Source: Streptomyces morookaense
GTDB taxonomy: Bacteria; Actinomycetota; Actinomycetes; Streptomycetales; Streptomycetaceae
Reading direction: 5' to 3'
Assembly: GCF_013030945.1 (NCBI RefSeq)
Contig: NZ_JABBXF010000108.1
Span: 1 to 32,482, forward strand
DNA: 32,482 nucleotides
Part shown: positions 8,206-15,645 of the stretch, one piece after another
Position numbering within the stretch: the stretch's first letter is position 1
How the letters are laid out: each line of letters opens with the position of its first letter
Notes under the pieces: generated by a model
What the model was told of the DNA's origin: nothing
What the model saw: the letters and a program-made list of their open reading frames with translations, nothing else
The model's database searches: none
Made by a program: the position numbers and the translations under genes

Positions 8206-8283
8206 GCGCCCCGTAAGGGGCGCTGGGGGCACCTCCCAGCGGTAGCTGGGGGAGGAACTGCGCGAGCAACCACAACGCACCCG
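8206..8283 (+). repeat. Dispersed GC-rich intergenic repeat, copy A (with terminator hairpin)
   Basis: This lies between the convergent binding-protein and protease genes. It opens with a perfect hairpin, GCGCCCC-GTAA-GGGGCGC (8206-8223). Next come CTGGGGGCACCTCCCAGC, the segment AGCTGGGGGAGGAACTGCG, and a CGCAGCC-containing tail. The reverse complement of 13,846-13,998 has the same blocks in the same order, so these are two members of one repeat family. The first hairpin can act as a terminator for the transporter operon. Confidence 0.75.
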
Positions 8284-8291
8284 CAGCCGAC

Positions 8292-9080
8292 TCAGCAGCT
8301 AGGCACCTTCTGCCCCGCAGCAAGCGACTTGAGCGACGCCACCGCATCACTCAGCTCCGTCACCGGAACCAACTGCATCCCCTTGGGCAGTTCCGCCTGC
8401 GCGTCAGTGCACTCCCCCTTGGGGACAAGGAAAACGGTCGCCCCGTCCCGCTTCGCTGCCTGCGTCTTCAGCGAGACGCCCCCGACAGCGCCCACGCTGC
8501 CGTCCGGTTCGATCGTCCCGGTGCCGGCGATCGTCCGGCCCCCGGTGAGGTCGCCCCCGCTGCCGTTGCCGTTCAGCTTGTCGATCACGCCCAGCGCGAA
8601 GAGCAGGCCCGCGCTCGGGCCGCCGACGTCCGCCAGGCGCAGTTCGACCTTCACGTCCTTCGGCGACCGGTGCAGATAGCCGAGCGCAGCGGCCACGGCC
8701 GCTTCCTGCGACTTCGCCATCTCCGCGAGGTTGTGCTGCTCGATCTGCTTGTCGGACTGCCCGGCGGGGTAGACGGCGTCGTGCGGCATGACGGCGCGGT
8801 CGGTGCGGAACCAGCCGTCGACCACGTCGCCGAGCGAGACCTCCGTCTGCGGCCCGGTGGCCACGATCGTCGTCATCCGCAGCTGCCCGCTCGTCCGCCG
8901 GGCCTCCGCACCGCTGATGCTGATCACCGGCTTGTTCTTGTCGGAGCCGAGCACGTCCGCCGTCAGGCCGGGCTGCGCGATCGCGAACGGCAGCGGCACG
9001 AACGCGGCCACCGCCAGCAGCGCGACCACGGGCGCGGCACAGACGGCGAGGGTACGGAGGCGGCGGGACGGAGCAGACAT
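8292..9080 (-). CDS. Membrane-anchored Lon-type (S16) serine protease, YlbL-like without PDZ
   Basis: A 262-residue protein with an N-terminal membrane anchor (about 10-35) and an extracytoplasmic S16 protease domain. The catalytic dyad is Ser156 in GGPSAGLLFALG and Lys205 in the GGVSLKTQAAKRDGA segment, matching Ser679/Lys722 of E. coli Lon by alignment. Residues 63-135 (SGQLRMTT, PAGQSDKQIEQHN, MAKSQEAAVAAALGYL) resemble the N-terminal part of YlbL-type proteases. The PDZ domain that normally follows is absent: the chain goes almost directly to the proteolytic domain. Usual YlbL proteins are near 340 residues. It is convergent with the transporter operon. The target is unknown. Confidence 0.85.
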   Translation of the reverse strand: MSAPSRRLRTLAVCAAPVVALLAVAAFVPLPFAIAQPGLTADVLGSDKNKPVISISGAEARRTSGQLRMTTIVATGPQTEVSLGDVVDGWFRTDRAVMPHDAVYPAGQSDKQIEQHNLAEMAKSQEAAVAAALGYLHRSPKDVKVELRLADVGGPSAGLLFALGVIDKLNGNGSGGDLTGGRTIAGTGTIEPDGSVGAVGGVSLKTQAAKRDGATVFLVPKGECTDAQAELPKGMQLVPVTELSDAVASLKSLAAGQKVPSC

Positions 9081-9102
9081 GCTGCGAATCTAGCAATCCC
9101 GC

Positions 9103-9744
9103 TCACCGCAATGCGTCGGCCACCTCCTTCGCCGCTTCCATCACCCGCGCCCCGACCCGCTCGGGCACCGAGTCCGCGAGCATCACCACGCCGACGCTGC
9201 CCTCCAGCCCGGTCACCCCGAGCAGCGGTGCGGCCGCGCCGCTCGCGCCCGCCTCCAGCTCGCCGTGGGTGAGCGCGTAGCCGGGGGAGTCGGCCTCGCC
9301 GCGGCGGGCGGCGAGGATGGCCCGGCCGGCCGCCCCGCGGTCGAGCGGGTGGCGGAAGCCGGCCCGGTAGGCCACGTGGTAGTCGGTCCAGGTCGGTTCG
9401 ACGACGGCGACCGCGAGGGCCTCGGCCCCGTCGACGAGGGTCAGATGGGCGGTGGCCCCGAGGTCCTCGGCGAGGGCCCGCAGCGCGGGCAGGGCCGCTT
9501 CCCGCACCAGCGGGTGCACCTGCCGCCCGAGCCGCAGCACCCCGAGCCCGACCCGGGCCCGGCCGCCGAGGTCGCGGCGGACGAGGGCGTGCTGCTCGAG
9601 TGTGGCGAGCAGGCGGTAGACGACCGTGCGGTTGACCCCGAGCCGGGTGGAGAGCTCGGTGACGGTCAGGCCGTGGTCGGTGTCGGCGAGCAGTTTGAGG
9701 ACGCGCAGTCCCCTGTCGAGCGTCTGCGAGGTCTCCGCGGTCAC
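9103..9744 (-). CDS. hpdR: IclR-family regulator (HpdR-like)
   Basis: This 213-residue IclR protein has an N-terminal winged helix-turn-helix (about 5-65: TLDRGLRVLKLLADTDHGL, VTELSTRLGVNRTVVYRLLATLEQ) and a C-terminal effector domain of GAF-like fold (about 75-210). GTG 9744 is chosen because GGAGGAGGGG precedes it by 4 nt and the product begins directly at the HTH; the open frame extends upstream without family character. At 213 residues it is shorter than most IclR proteins (about 250). By position relative to hppD it corresponds, as I recall, to HpdR of S. coelicolor, which represses hppD and hpdA. IclR membership is certain from sequence; the regulatory role is by synteny. Confidence 0.85.
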   Translation of the reverse strand: MTAETSQTLDRGLRVLKLLADTDHGLTVTELSTRLGVNRTVVYRLLATLEQHALVRRDLGGRARVGLGVLRLGRQVHPLVREAALPALRALAEDLGATAHLTLVDGAEALAVAVVEPTWTDYHVAYRAGFRHPLDRGAAGRAILAARRGEADSPGYALTHGELEAGASGAAAPLLGVTGLEGSVGVVMLADSVPERVGARVMEAAKEVADALR

Positions 9745-10006
9745 GACGCCCCTCCTCCGATGAGTGGCGGCCGTCGATGCGGTGGGGTTGCGCCACCGGT
9801 CCCGTCCGGCAGCGCGCAAGGAGAGGCCGCCGGTTGCTGGACGCATGAAGTACCGGCTGCGCTCCGCGGCGGCGCTGCCACGGGGCGTGCGTGACCGGAC
9901 CGTAGCGCCGCCGGTCCGCTCTGCGGAAGAGTCTGCCCACAATCCGGTCAGCCCGCAGGCGAATAACGACTATCGGAGCCGGGTTCCCGGCATGCGGACA
10001 CCGATG
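9745..10006. other. Intergenic region upstream of hpdR
   Basis: About 260 bp between the hpdR start and the helicase terminator. No gene with convincing codon structure is seen. It should contain the hpdR promoter, reading leftward, but no clear -35/-10 pair was identified. Confidence 0.4.
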
Positions 10007-10037
10007 CGCGGGGCGCGCACGACGGACGCGCCCCGCG
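10007..10037 (-). terminator. Terminator of the helicase gene
   Basis: GCGGGGCGCG (10008-10017) and CGCGCCCCGC (10027-10036) pair perfectly, and C10007/G10037 extend the stem to 11 bp, with a 9-nt loop. The hairpin starts 7 nt beyond the helicase stop codon. Confidence 0.75.
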
Positions 10038-10043
10038 TACAGG

Positions 10044-11831
10044 TCACTTCATGCGCGTGGCCCACTCCCGGACCTTGTTGATGCGCTCGGTCAGCTGGCC
10101 GGCCGTCGCCTCGGCGCTCGGCGGGCCGCCGCACACGCGGCGCAGCTCGGTGTGGATGACGCCGTGCGGCTTGCCGCTCTGGTGGACGTACGCACCGACG
10201 AGCGTGTTCAACTGCTTGCGCAGCTCCAGCAGTTCCTTGTGCGTGACCACCGGCCGCCGCTCGGCGGGGATTTCGAGGAGGTCGGCCTGCTCGTCCGGCT
10301 TCCTGCGGCTGTGCGCGATCTGCCGCGCCTGCCGCTTCTGCAGCAGCAGCTGCACCTGGTCGGGCTCCAGGAGGCCGGGGATGCCGAGGTAGTCCATCTC
10401 CTCCTCGCTGCCCGGGTGCGCCTGCATGCCGAACTCGGCGCTGTTGAACAGGACGCGGTCGAAGACGGCGTCGGACTCCAGCGCCTCGAAGGGCAGCATG
10501 TCCTGCTCGCCGGTGTCCTCGTCCTGCTGCTTGTTCGCCTCGTCCATCTCCTTCTCGGACTCGGCGTACGGGTCCTTCTCCTCGCCGTCCTTCTTGGGCT
10601 TGTCGAGGACGTGGTCGCGCTCGACCTCCATCTCGTTGGCGAAGGAGAGCAGCATGGGGATGGTCGGCAGGAAGACGGACGCGGTCTCGCCGCGGCGCCG
10701 CGAGCGGACGAAGCGGCCGACGGCCTGGGCGAAGAACAGCGGTGTGGAGATCGTCGTGGCGTAGACGCCGACCGCGAGCCGGGGCACGTCGACGCCCTCG
10801 GACACCATGCGGACGGCGACCATCCAGCGGGAGTCGCCGGCCGCGTAGTCGTCGATGCGCTGCGAGGCGCCGGAGTCGTCGGAGAGGACGACCGTCGGGC
10901 CCTCGCCCGTGATCTCGCGCAGCAGCTTGGCGTAGGCGCGCGCCGAGTCCTGGTCGGAGGCGATGACGAGGGCGCCCGCGTCGGGAATGGCCTTGCGGAC
11001 CTCGGTCAGCCGCTGGTCGGCGGCGCGCAGCACGTTCGGCATCCAGTCGCCGCGCGGGTCCAGGGCGGTGCGCCACGCCTGCGAGACGGCGTCCTTGGTC
11101 ATCGGCTCGCCGAGGCGGGCGGAGAGCTCGTCGCCCGCCTTGGTGCGCCAGCGCATGTTGCCGCTGTAGGAGAGGAAGATGACGGGCCGGACGACGCCGT
11201 CGGAGAGCGCGTTGCCGTATCCGTACGTGTAGTCGGCGGCGGAGCGGCGGATGCCGTCGTTGCCCTCCTCGTACGTGACGAACGGGATGGGGTTGGTGTC
11301 GGACCGGAAGGGCGTACCGGTCAGGCAGAGCCGGCGGGTGGCCGGGTCGAAGGCCTCCAGGCAGGCGTCGCCCCAGGAACGGGAGTCGCCGGCGTGGTGG
11401 ATCTCGTCGAGGATGACGAGGGTCTTGCGCTGCTCGCACCGGTTGCGGTGCAGCATCGGCCGCACGCCGACACCGGCGTAGGTGACGGCGACGCCGTGGT
11501 ACTCGCGGCCCAGCGGGCCCGTGCTGTACTCCGGGTCGAGCTTGATGCCGACGCGGGCGGCGGCCTCCGCCCACTGCTTCTTCAGGTGCTCCGTGGGCGC
11601 GACCACGGTCACCTGCTGGACGACGTGGTGGTGCAGCAGCCAGGAGGCGAGGGTCAGGGCGAAGGTGGTCTTCCCGGCGCCCGGGGTCGCGACGGCGAGG
11701 AAGTCCCGGGGCTGCGTCTGGATGTACTTGTCCATGGCGCCCTGCTGCCAGGCACGCAGCTTGTTGGCGGTACCCCAGGGGGCCCTGCCGGGGAAGGCGG
11801 GCGAGAGATGGTGAGGCGTGGTGGTAGTCAC
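10044..11831 (-). CDS. Superfamily 2 DEAD/H-type helicase (DEIH box)
   Basis: A 595-residue SF2 helicase or translocase with two RecA-like domains. Visible motifs are Walker A ATPGAGKT (48-55), motif Ia VVAPTEHLKKQW (77-88), DEIH box (142-145), motif III TGTPFR (171-176), motif V SEGVDVPR and motif VI QAVGRFVRSRR. Between motif VI and the C-terminal domain lies a strongly acidic insert (about 410-450, rich in K/D/E/Q). The C-terminal 130 residues are helical and charged. The family resembles the XPB/UvsW-like DNA helicases widely conserved in actinobacteria as single genes. It is monocistronic, with its own strong terminator and a divergent secreted-protein gene upstream. Nucleic acid type and function are unknown. 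Confidence 0.88.
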   Translation of the reverse strand: MTTTTPHHLSPAFPGRAPWGTANKLRAWQQGAMDKYIQTQPRDFLAVATPGAGKTTFALTLASWLLHHHVVQQVTVVAPTEHLKKQWAEAAARVGIKLDPEYSTGPLGREYHGVAVTYAGVGVRPMLHRNRCEQRKTLVILDEIHHAGDSRSWGDACLEAFDPATRRLCLTGTPFRSDTNPIPFVTYEEGNDGIRRSAADYTYGYGNALSDGVVRPVIFLSYSGNMRWRTKAGDELSARLGEPMTKDAVSQAWRTALDPRGDWMPNVLRAADQRLTEVRKAIPDAGALVIASDQDSARAYAKLLREITGEGPTVVLSDDSGASQRIDDYAAGDSRWMVAVRMVSEGVDVPRLAVGVYATTISTPLFFAQAVGRFVRSRRRGETASVFLPTIPMLLSFANEMEVERDHVLDKPKKDGEEKDPYAESEKEMDEANKQQDEDTGEQDMLPFEALESDAVFDRVLFNSAEFGMQAHPGSEEEMDYLGIPGLLEPDQVQLLLQKRQARQIAHSRRKPDEQADLLEIPAERRPVVTHKELLELRKQLNTLVGAYVHQSGKPHGVIHTELRRVCGGPPSAEATAGQLTERINKVREWATRMK

Positions 11832-12138
11832 GGTCTCCGTCGGCTGGGTCGGCGACAGGCAACCGCGTCAGCCTACCTGCGGGGGTGTTCACGCCCCGGG
11901 GCTACGGCCCCGGGCCACCCGAGTGTGGGACGGACGTCACATCACACGGCGCGAATCCGTGGTCACGGAGCGGGTCGCCCCGTCGGGGACACAGCGAATT
12001 CGAAACGATTTTCCGGAGATCGAACAACGGCCGGTAAATACCTCCCATTTCCTCCACGGAGGCATTTGACGCGGGCCGGGCTCATCGATAGGACATGCAG
12101 CTCGTATTCCGAACCCCCCTGAGCAGTGGAGGAAATCC
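11832..12138. other. 307-bp divergent intergenic region between helicase and secreted protein
   Basis: This holds the promoter described at 12,066-12,094. There is also a CCTCC-ACGG-AGG mini-hairpin near 12,051 and a locally AT-richer stretch around 11,990-12,045, the likely upstream control region of the secreted-protein gene. No protein-coding region is supported. Confidence 0.5.
12066..12094 (+). promoter_or_regulatory. Predicted housekeeping-type promoter of the secreted-protein genes
   Basis: TTGACG (12,066-12,071) as -35, a 17-bp spacer, and TAGGAC (12,089-12,094) as -10 fit the streptomycete HrdB consensus (TTGACN / TAGRNT-like) well. Transcription would start near 12,101, about 38 nt before the GTG of the small secreted protein. 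Confidence 0.6.
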
Positions 12139-12516
12139 GTGTCCTTTCTTCGCCGACGCCTTTCCGTGGCCTTGCTGGCCTTCTCCGCGTCCGGCCTGAT
12201 CCTGGGCCAGGCCTCGGCCGCCCAGGCGGACGACCACCACGGCCACCACGGCCAGGACTTCCCCGTGGTCGTCTCCCCCGCCCCGGGGACGCTCACCAAG
12301 GGGCACTCCGAATTCTGGACCTACCAGTACAACCCGCAGGGCGGCTCCGCGGGCGGCCCGGGTTCCTCGGACAACAGCGGCTCGTCCGGCGGCTCGTCCG
12401 CCGCACCCGGTGCCCCCGCCCCGCAGCCGGGCCCGGTCCAGTCCGCGACCGAGACCGCGAAGTCGACCGTGGCGAGTGCCGCGGGCGGTGCGTCGAGCAC
12501 CGTCGGCGCCCTCTGA
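12139..12516 (+). CDS. Small secreted His/Gly/Ser-rich protein of unknown function
   Basis: A 125-residue protein starting with GTG 12,139, preceded by GGAGG at 7 nt. Residues 1-30 are a clear Sec signal peptide (RRR, hydrophobic core LALLAFSASGLILG, cleavage after an ASAAQA segment). The mature form begins with a metal-binding-like DDHHGHHGQDF, then a short ordered stretch (FPVVVSPAPGTLTKGHSEFWTY), then a Gly/Ser/Pro/Ala-rich tail that looks disordered. There is no LPxTG motif or membrane anchor, so it is probably released or associated with the wall. The glycine-rich secreted protein follows 94 bp downstream, so the two may form one exported unit. No family is recognised. Confidence 0.75.
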   Translation: MSFLRRRLSVALLAFSASGLILGQASAAQADDHHGHHGQDFPVVVSPAPGTLTKGHSEFWTYQYNPQGGSAGGPGSSDNSGSSGGSSAAPGAPAPQPGPVQSATETAKSTVASAAGGASSTVGAL

Positions 12517-12538
12517 CACGGACGGCATCCCCGTCCGG

Positions 12539-12574
12539 CCCGTGGGTGCCCCGACCGGTCGGGGCACCCACGGG
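12539..12574. terminator. 36-bp perfect palindrome between the two secreted-protein genes
   Basis: Arms 12,539-12,556 and 12,557-12,574 are exact reverse complements (18 bp each, with no unpaired centre in DNA). In RNA this gives a very strong hairpin just after the small secreted-protein gene. It can act as a terminator or as a partial attenuator and stabiliser between the two genes. Confidence 0.65.
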
Positions 12575-12610
12575 TGTCGTGTCCGTCCGACGATCACCAG
12601 GGAGTCATCG

Positions 12611-13804
12611 ATGAGCAGTGACAAGCGCTTCGGTTGCCCGTTCCCCCGAGCGGCCGGGACCGGCAGCAGGCGCACCGCGGGCCCGTCGCGCCTGATGTGG
12701 CTGGCGGGCGCCGCCCTGGCGGCCGGCGGGCTGCTGGCCGGCGGCCTGCAGGCCCCGGCGGGCGCCGCCGAACAGCCGCACGGGTCCAAGTGGTTCACCA
12801 CACCCGCCCTCTTCGACGACGCTGGGGCCGACTTCTTCACCGTGCCCAAGGGGGTACAGGCCATCACCGTCTCGATGTGGGCCGGAGGCGGAGGCGGTGG
12901 GGGCGGTGCCGGAGGCGGAGGAGGCGGCGGCGGTGGGGGCGGCGGCAACGCCGGTCCGACGGCAGGCGGGGGCGGGGGCGGCGCAGGAGCCGGCGGAAGC
13001 GGCGGCGGGGGCGGCGGAGGCGGAGGTGCCGGCGGATTCGTCAAGTGTTATCTCGGCGATCTCCCCCGGAAGCTCTATGTCTTCGTCGGCCGCGGTGGCC
13101 GGCCCGGCGGCAACGGCTCTGCAGGACGCGCGGGCGCGAAAGGCCGCGGAGGGGCGACGATCTACGGCGGCGGCACCAACGGCGCCAACGGCACGGCCGG
13201 CGCCGCCGGAAATGCCGGAGGCGCGGGAATCGCATCCGGCCTGAAGGCCGGCAAGGGCGACTGGCTCGTACGGGCCCGGCCGGGCCACGGCGGCGGCGGA
13301 GGCGCCCAGGGCCCGGGGGGTCGCGCGGGCAAGGGCGGCGTCAACGGCACCACGGGCAAGGGCTACCCGGGCGACGGCGCGCCCGCACCCGGTACCGCCG
13401 GCGGCGGCAGCGGCGGTACGTCGCCCGACGCGGTCGACTCCCTGGTCTGCACCGGTCTGCCCCTGGAGGGCGTGTACGGGAACCCGGGCGGCTCCGGATC
13501 GGGCGGCGGCCAGGGCCAGTTCGGCGGAAACGGGCGGGACGGCGGCTGGGGCGGCAAGGCGTTCTGGGGCGGCAAGGGCGGTGCGGCCGGCAGCGGCGGA
13601 ACCGCGGCGCACGGGATGGCCTACGGGTGCGGCGGCCACGGCGGAGCCGGCGGCCAGGCCGGAGGAGGCGGCTGGGGCGGCCAGGGCGGCGACGGCCGCA
13701 AGGGGTATGACCGCCATGGGCGCGACGGGGGCGAGGGTGGCCCGGGCAACAAGGGGGGCCGCGGCGACCGCGGCTGCAATGGGGCGGTCCACATCGAGTG
13801 GTGA
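12611..13804 (+). CDS. Secreted glycine-rich domain protein (polyglycine, phage-adhesin/ALK-GRD-like)
   Basis: This 397-residue protein has a start at ATG 12,611 after GGGAG. An N-terminal export signal has a long n-region and a hydrophobic core at about 28-48, with likely cleavage near APAGAA (48-53). Then comes a beta-like edge (FFTVPKGVQAITVSMWAGG, 75-93) followed by about 290 residues dominated by glycine, with runs of up to twelve. The chain closes with CNGAVHIEW. The opening TVPxGV-x-ITV-x-W-GGGGGG and the closing G-x-V-x-I-x-W are the hallmarks of the glycine-rich domain known from phage tail tips and resembling the ALK/LTK glycine-rich domain, where polyglycine-II helices pack as a bundle. 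Four mature cysteines (C146 and three near VCTGLP, YGCGG, RGCNG) could form two disulphides. Its function is unknown. Confidence 0.8.
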   Translation: MSSDKRFGCPFPRAAGTGSRRTAGPSRLMWLAGAALAAGGLLAGGLQAPAGAAEQPHGSKWFTTPALFDDAGADFFTVPKGVQAITVSMWAGGGGGGGGAGGGGGGGGGGGGNAGPTAGGGGGGAGAGGSGGGGGGGGGAGGFVKCYLGDLPRKLYVFVGRGGRPGGNGSAGRAGAKGRGGATIYGGGTNGANGTAGAAGNAGGAGIASGLKAGKGDWLVRARPGHGGGGGAQGPGGRAGKGGVNGTTGKGYPGDGAPAPGTAGGGSGGTSPDAVDSLVCTGLPLEGVYGNPGGSGSGGGQGQFGGNGRDGGWGGKAFWGGKGGAAGSGGTAAHGMAYGCGGHGGAGGQAGGGGWGGQGGDGRKGYDRHGRDGGEGGPGNKGGRGDRGCNGAVHIEW

Positions 13805-13845
13805 TGCGGGACGGGCAGTGGGAACGACCACCGCCCGTGCGCCGG

Positions 13846-13998
13846 GGAACTGCGCGGGGCTTCGCCCCGGACCCCGGGTCGTGCATCGTCTGCGAGCCGG
13901 TGGGGGCTTGTCGCGCAGTTCCTCCCCCGGCTACCTCCCCCAGCTGACGCTGGGGGGGACCCCCAGAAGTGCCCCCAGCGCCCCTGACGGGGCGCCGT
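13846..13998 (-). repeat. Dispersed GC-rich intergenic repeat, copy B (multi-hairpin)
   Basis: This lies between the convergent glycine-rich and MFS genes. GGAACTGCGCG (13,846-13,856) pairs with CGCGCAGTTCC (13,912-13,922), enclosing GGGGC-TTC-GCCCC (13,856-13,868). Further blocks with CCCCCAGC and GCTGGGGG follow, and the element ends in CCCCTGACGGGGCGC (13,981-13,995). Read on the minus strand it matches copy A at 8206-8283 block for block, with an extra internal segment. It probably serves as a bidirectional terminator. Confidence 0.75.
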
Positions 13999-14028
13999 GG
14001 TCGCGCCCACGCGGCGGAGCCGCGTATG

Positions 14029-15459
14029 TCAGCCCCGCGGCCTCAGCCGCACGGCCACGTACGCACCCACCGCCGCACACGCGGCCGCCAGGGCGAAGAC
14101 GCCGACGAAGGCGGATGCCGGTGCGGCACCCCCGGCCGCGTCCACCGACACCGAGCCGCCCCCGAAGGAGACGAACAGCACGCCGGCCACACCGACCAGC
14201 ACGATGCTGCCCAGCGCGTCGGACACCTGCATCGAGGCCGAGTTGGTGCCCTCCTCCCCCGGCGCCGAGAGGCGCAGCAGCAGCACCCCGAGGCTGGACA
14301 TCGTCAGCCCCATCCCGTACCCGGCGAGGACCCACGCGGCGGCCACCACCCATACCGGCACCGCGCCGGCGAGCACGGCCGGAACCACGGCGATGGCCGC
14401 CGCCAGCAGGGCCATGCCCAGGCTCATCAGCCGTTCCCGGTACGGCTCGGCCGCGGGCCGGCTCTGCGTGTACGAGCCCAGGGCCCACGTCAGCCCGCCG
14501 CCCGTCAGCGACATCCCGGCCATCGTGGCCGACATCCCCCGCTCCGTCACCAGCATCAGCGGAACGAATCCCTCGGCGGCGAGGAACGCGCCCTGCGCGA
14601 TCCCCCGCAGCAGGACCACCGCGGGCAGGCCCCGCGCGGCCCGGAACGTCCCGGCCGGCAGCAGCCGCAGCACGCACGGCACCAGCAGCAACAGCCCGGC
14701 GGCCGCGGGCAGCAGGGACCAGGGCCGCAGGTCCTGGCCCGCGTACTGCAGCAGCCCGGCCCCCGCGGCCACGGCGAGGGCGAGCAGGATCCGCCGCCGG
14801 TCCATCCCTTCCGTCCGCACCCCGGCCGGGACCCGCCGCAGCGCCGGCAGCATCACCGCCAGCGGGGGCACCACCAGCACGGGGATGGCGAGGAACACCC
14901 AGCGCCACCCGAGCTGCTCGGTGACCGTGCCCGCGACCACCGGGCCGACGATGACGGGGACCACCCACGCCGCCGAGAAGGAGGCCATCACCGACGGGCG
15001 CAGCCGTTCCGGATAGGCCCGCCCCACGACCACGTACAGCGCGACGATCACCAGCCCGGAACCGGCGCCCTGCACGGCCCGCGCCGCCACGAACATCCAC
15101 ATCTGCTGTGCCGCACCGGCCCCGAGCAGTCCGGCGCCGAAGGCCCCGATGCCGGTGAAGAGCGGGACCAGCGGTCCGGCGCGGTCGCACCACTCCCCCG
15201 ACAGCGCCATGGCGAAAAGGCTCGCCGTGAAGAAGGCGGTGAAGGCGAACGCGTACATCCCGATGCCGTCGAGCGCCCGCGCGGCGACCGGCATCGCGGT
15301 GTTGACCGCGCTCGCCTCGAAGGCGATCAGGGAGACGACGGAGATGATGCCGAGGGTGAGCGCCCGGTGCCGGCGCCCGAGTATGCCTTCCGGTGCGGCG
15401 GTTGAGGGTATGCCGTTGTCGGACAGGGCCGGGGACTCGGTGGAATCGGGAGCGGTCAT
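14029..15459 (-). CDS. Major facilitator superfamily transporter
   Basis: A 476-residue integral membrane protein with about 12 or more hydrophobic segments and MFS signatures: the motif-A remnant GEWCDRAGP after TM2, the motif-B-like RAVQGAGSGLVIVALYVVVGR and the motif-C-like AAWVVPVIVGPVVAGTVTEQLGWRWVFL. These resemble the drug/H+ antiporter (EmrB/QacA-like) branch. The N-terminal 25 residues are polar and cytoplasmic. ATG 15,459 begins the clean frame; its ribosome-binding site is weak (GAGAGG almost abuts the ATG). The gene is monocistronic and convergent with the glycine-rich gene. Export of a drug or metabolite is plausible, but the substrate is unknown. Confidence 0.88.
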   Translation of the reverse strand: MTAPDSTESPALSDNGIPSTAAPEGILGRRHRALTLGIISVVSLIAFEASAVNTAMPVAARALDGIGMYAFAFTAFFTASLFAMALSGEWCDRAGPLVPLFTGIGAFGAGLLGAGAAQQMWMFVAARAVQGAGSGLVIVALYVVVGRAYPERLRPSVMASFSAAWVVPVIVGPVVAGTVTEQLGWRWVFLAIPVLVVPPLAVMLPALRRVPAGVRTEGMDRRRILLALAVAAGAGLLQYAGQDLRPWSLLPAAAGLLLLVPCVLRLLPAGTFRAARGLPAVVLLRGIAQGAFLAAEGFVPLMLVTERGMSATMAGMSLTGGGLTWALGSYTQSRPAAEPYRERLMSLGMALLAAAIAVVPAVLAGAVPVWVVAAAWVLAGYGMGLTMSSLGVLLLRLSAPGEEGTNSASMQVSDALGSIVLVGVAGVLFVSFGGGSVSVDAAGGAAPASAFVGVFALAAACAAVGAYVAVRLRPRG

Positions 15460-15645
15460 ACCTCTCAGCGTAAGGAGCGAAGGGCTGTTGCGCCCCTGTC
15501 GCGGGAACCAATTCCGCTCGGTCTTCTGTCCTAGGGAAGCCGACCGGCGATCGCAAGCTCGTCATGTTCATGCCGGTACACTTTCGGCCAACTCACGCAC
15601 AGGGCCCGGCCGTCGAGGCCGGGTGGCACCACCAGGGGGACCGAG

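Noticed and set aside
10152..12122. 656-codon plus-strand open frame opposite the helicase
   Set aside because: The helicase on the minus strand has all SF2 motifs; the antisense product is a Val/Leu/Gly/Asp-biased shadow.
12082..13044. Proline-rich minus-strand open frame opposite the glycine-rich gene
   Set aside because: Poly-Pro is the reverse reading of GGC/GGG glycine codons; the plus strand has a signal sequence, ribosome-binding site and ordered flanking motifs.
13856..13998. Possible CRISPR or riboswitch because of repeated hairpins
   Set aside because: There are no regularly spaced identical repeats with spacers, and it lies at gene 3' ends; it fits a dispersed hairpin repeat instead.
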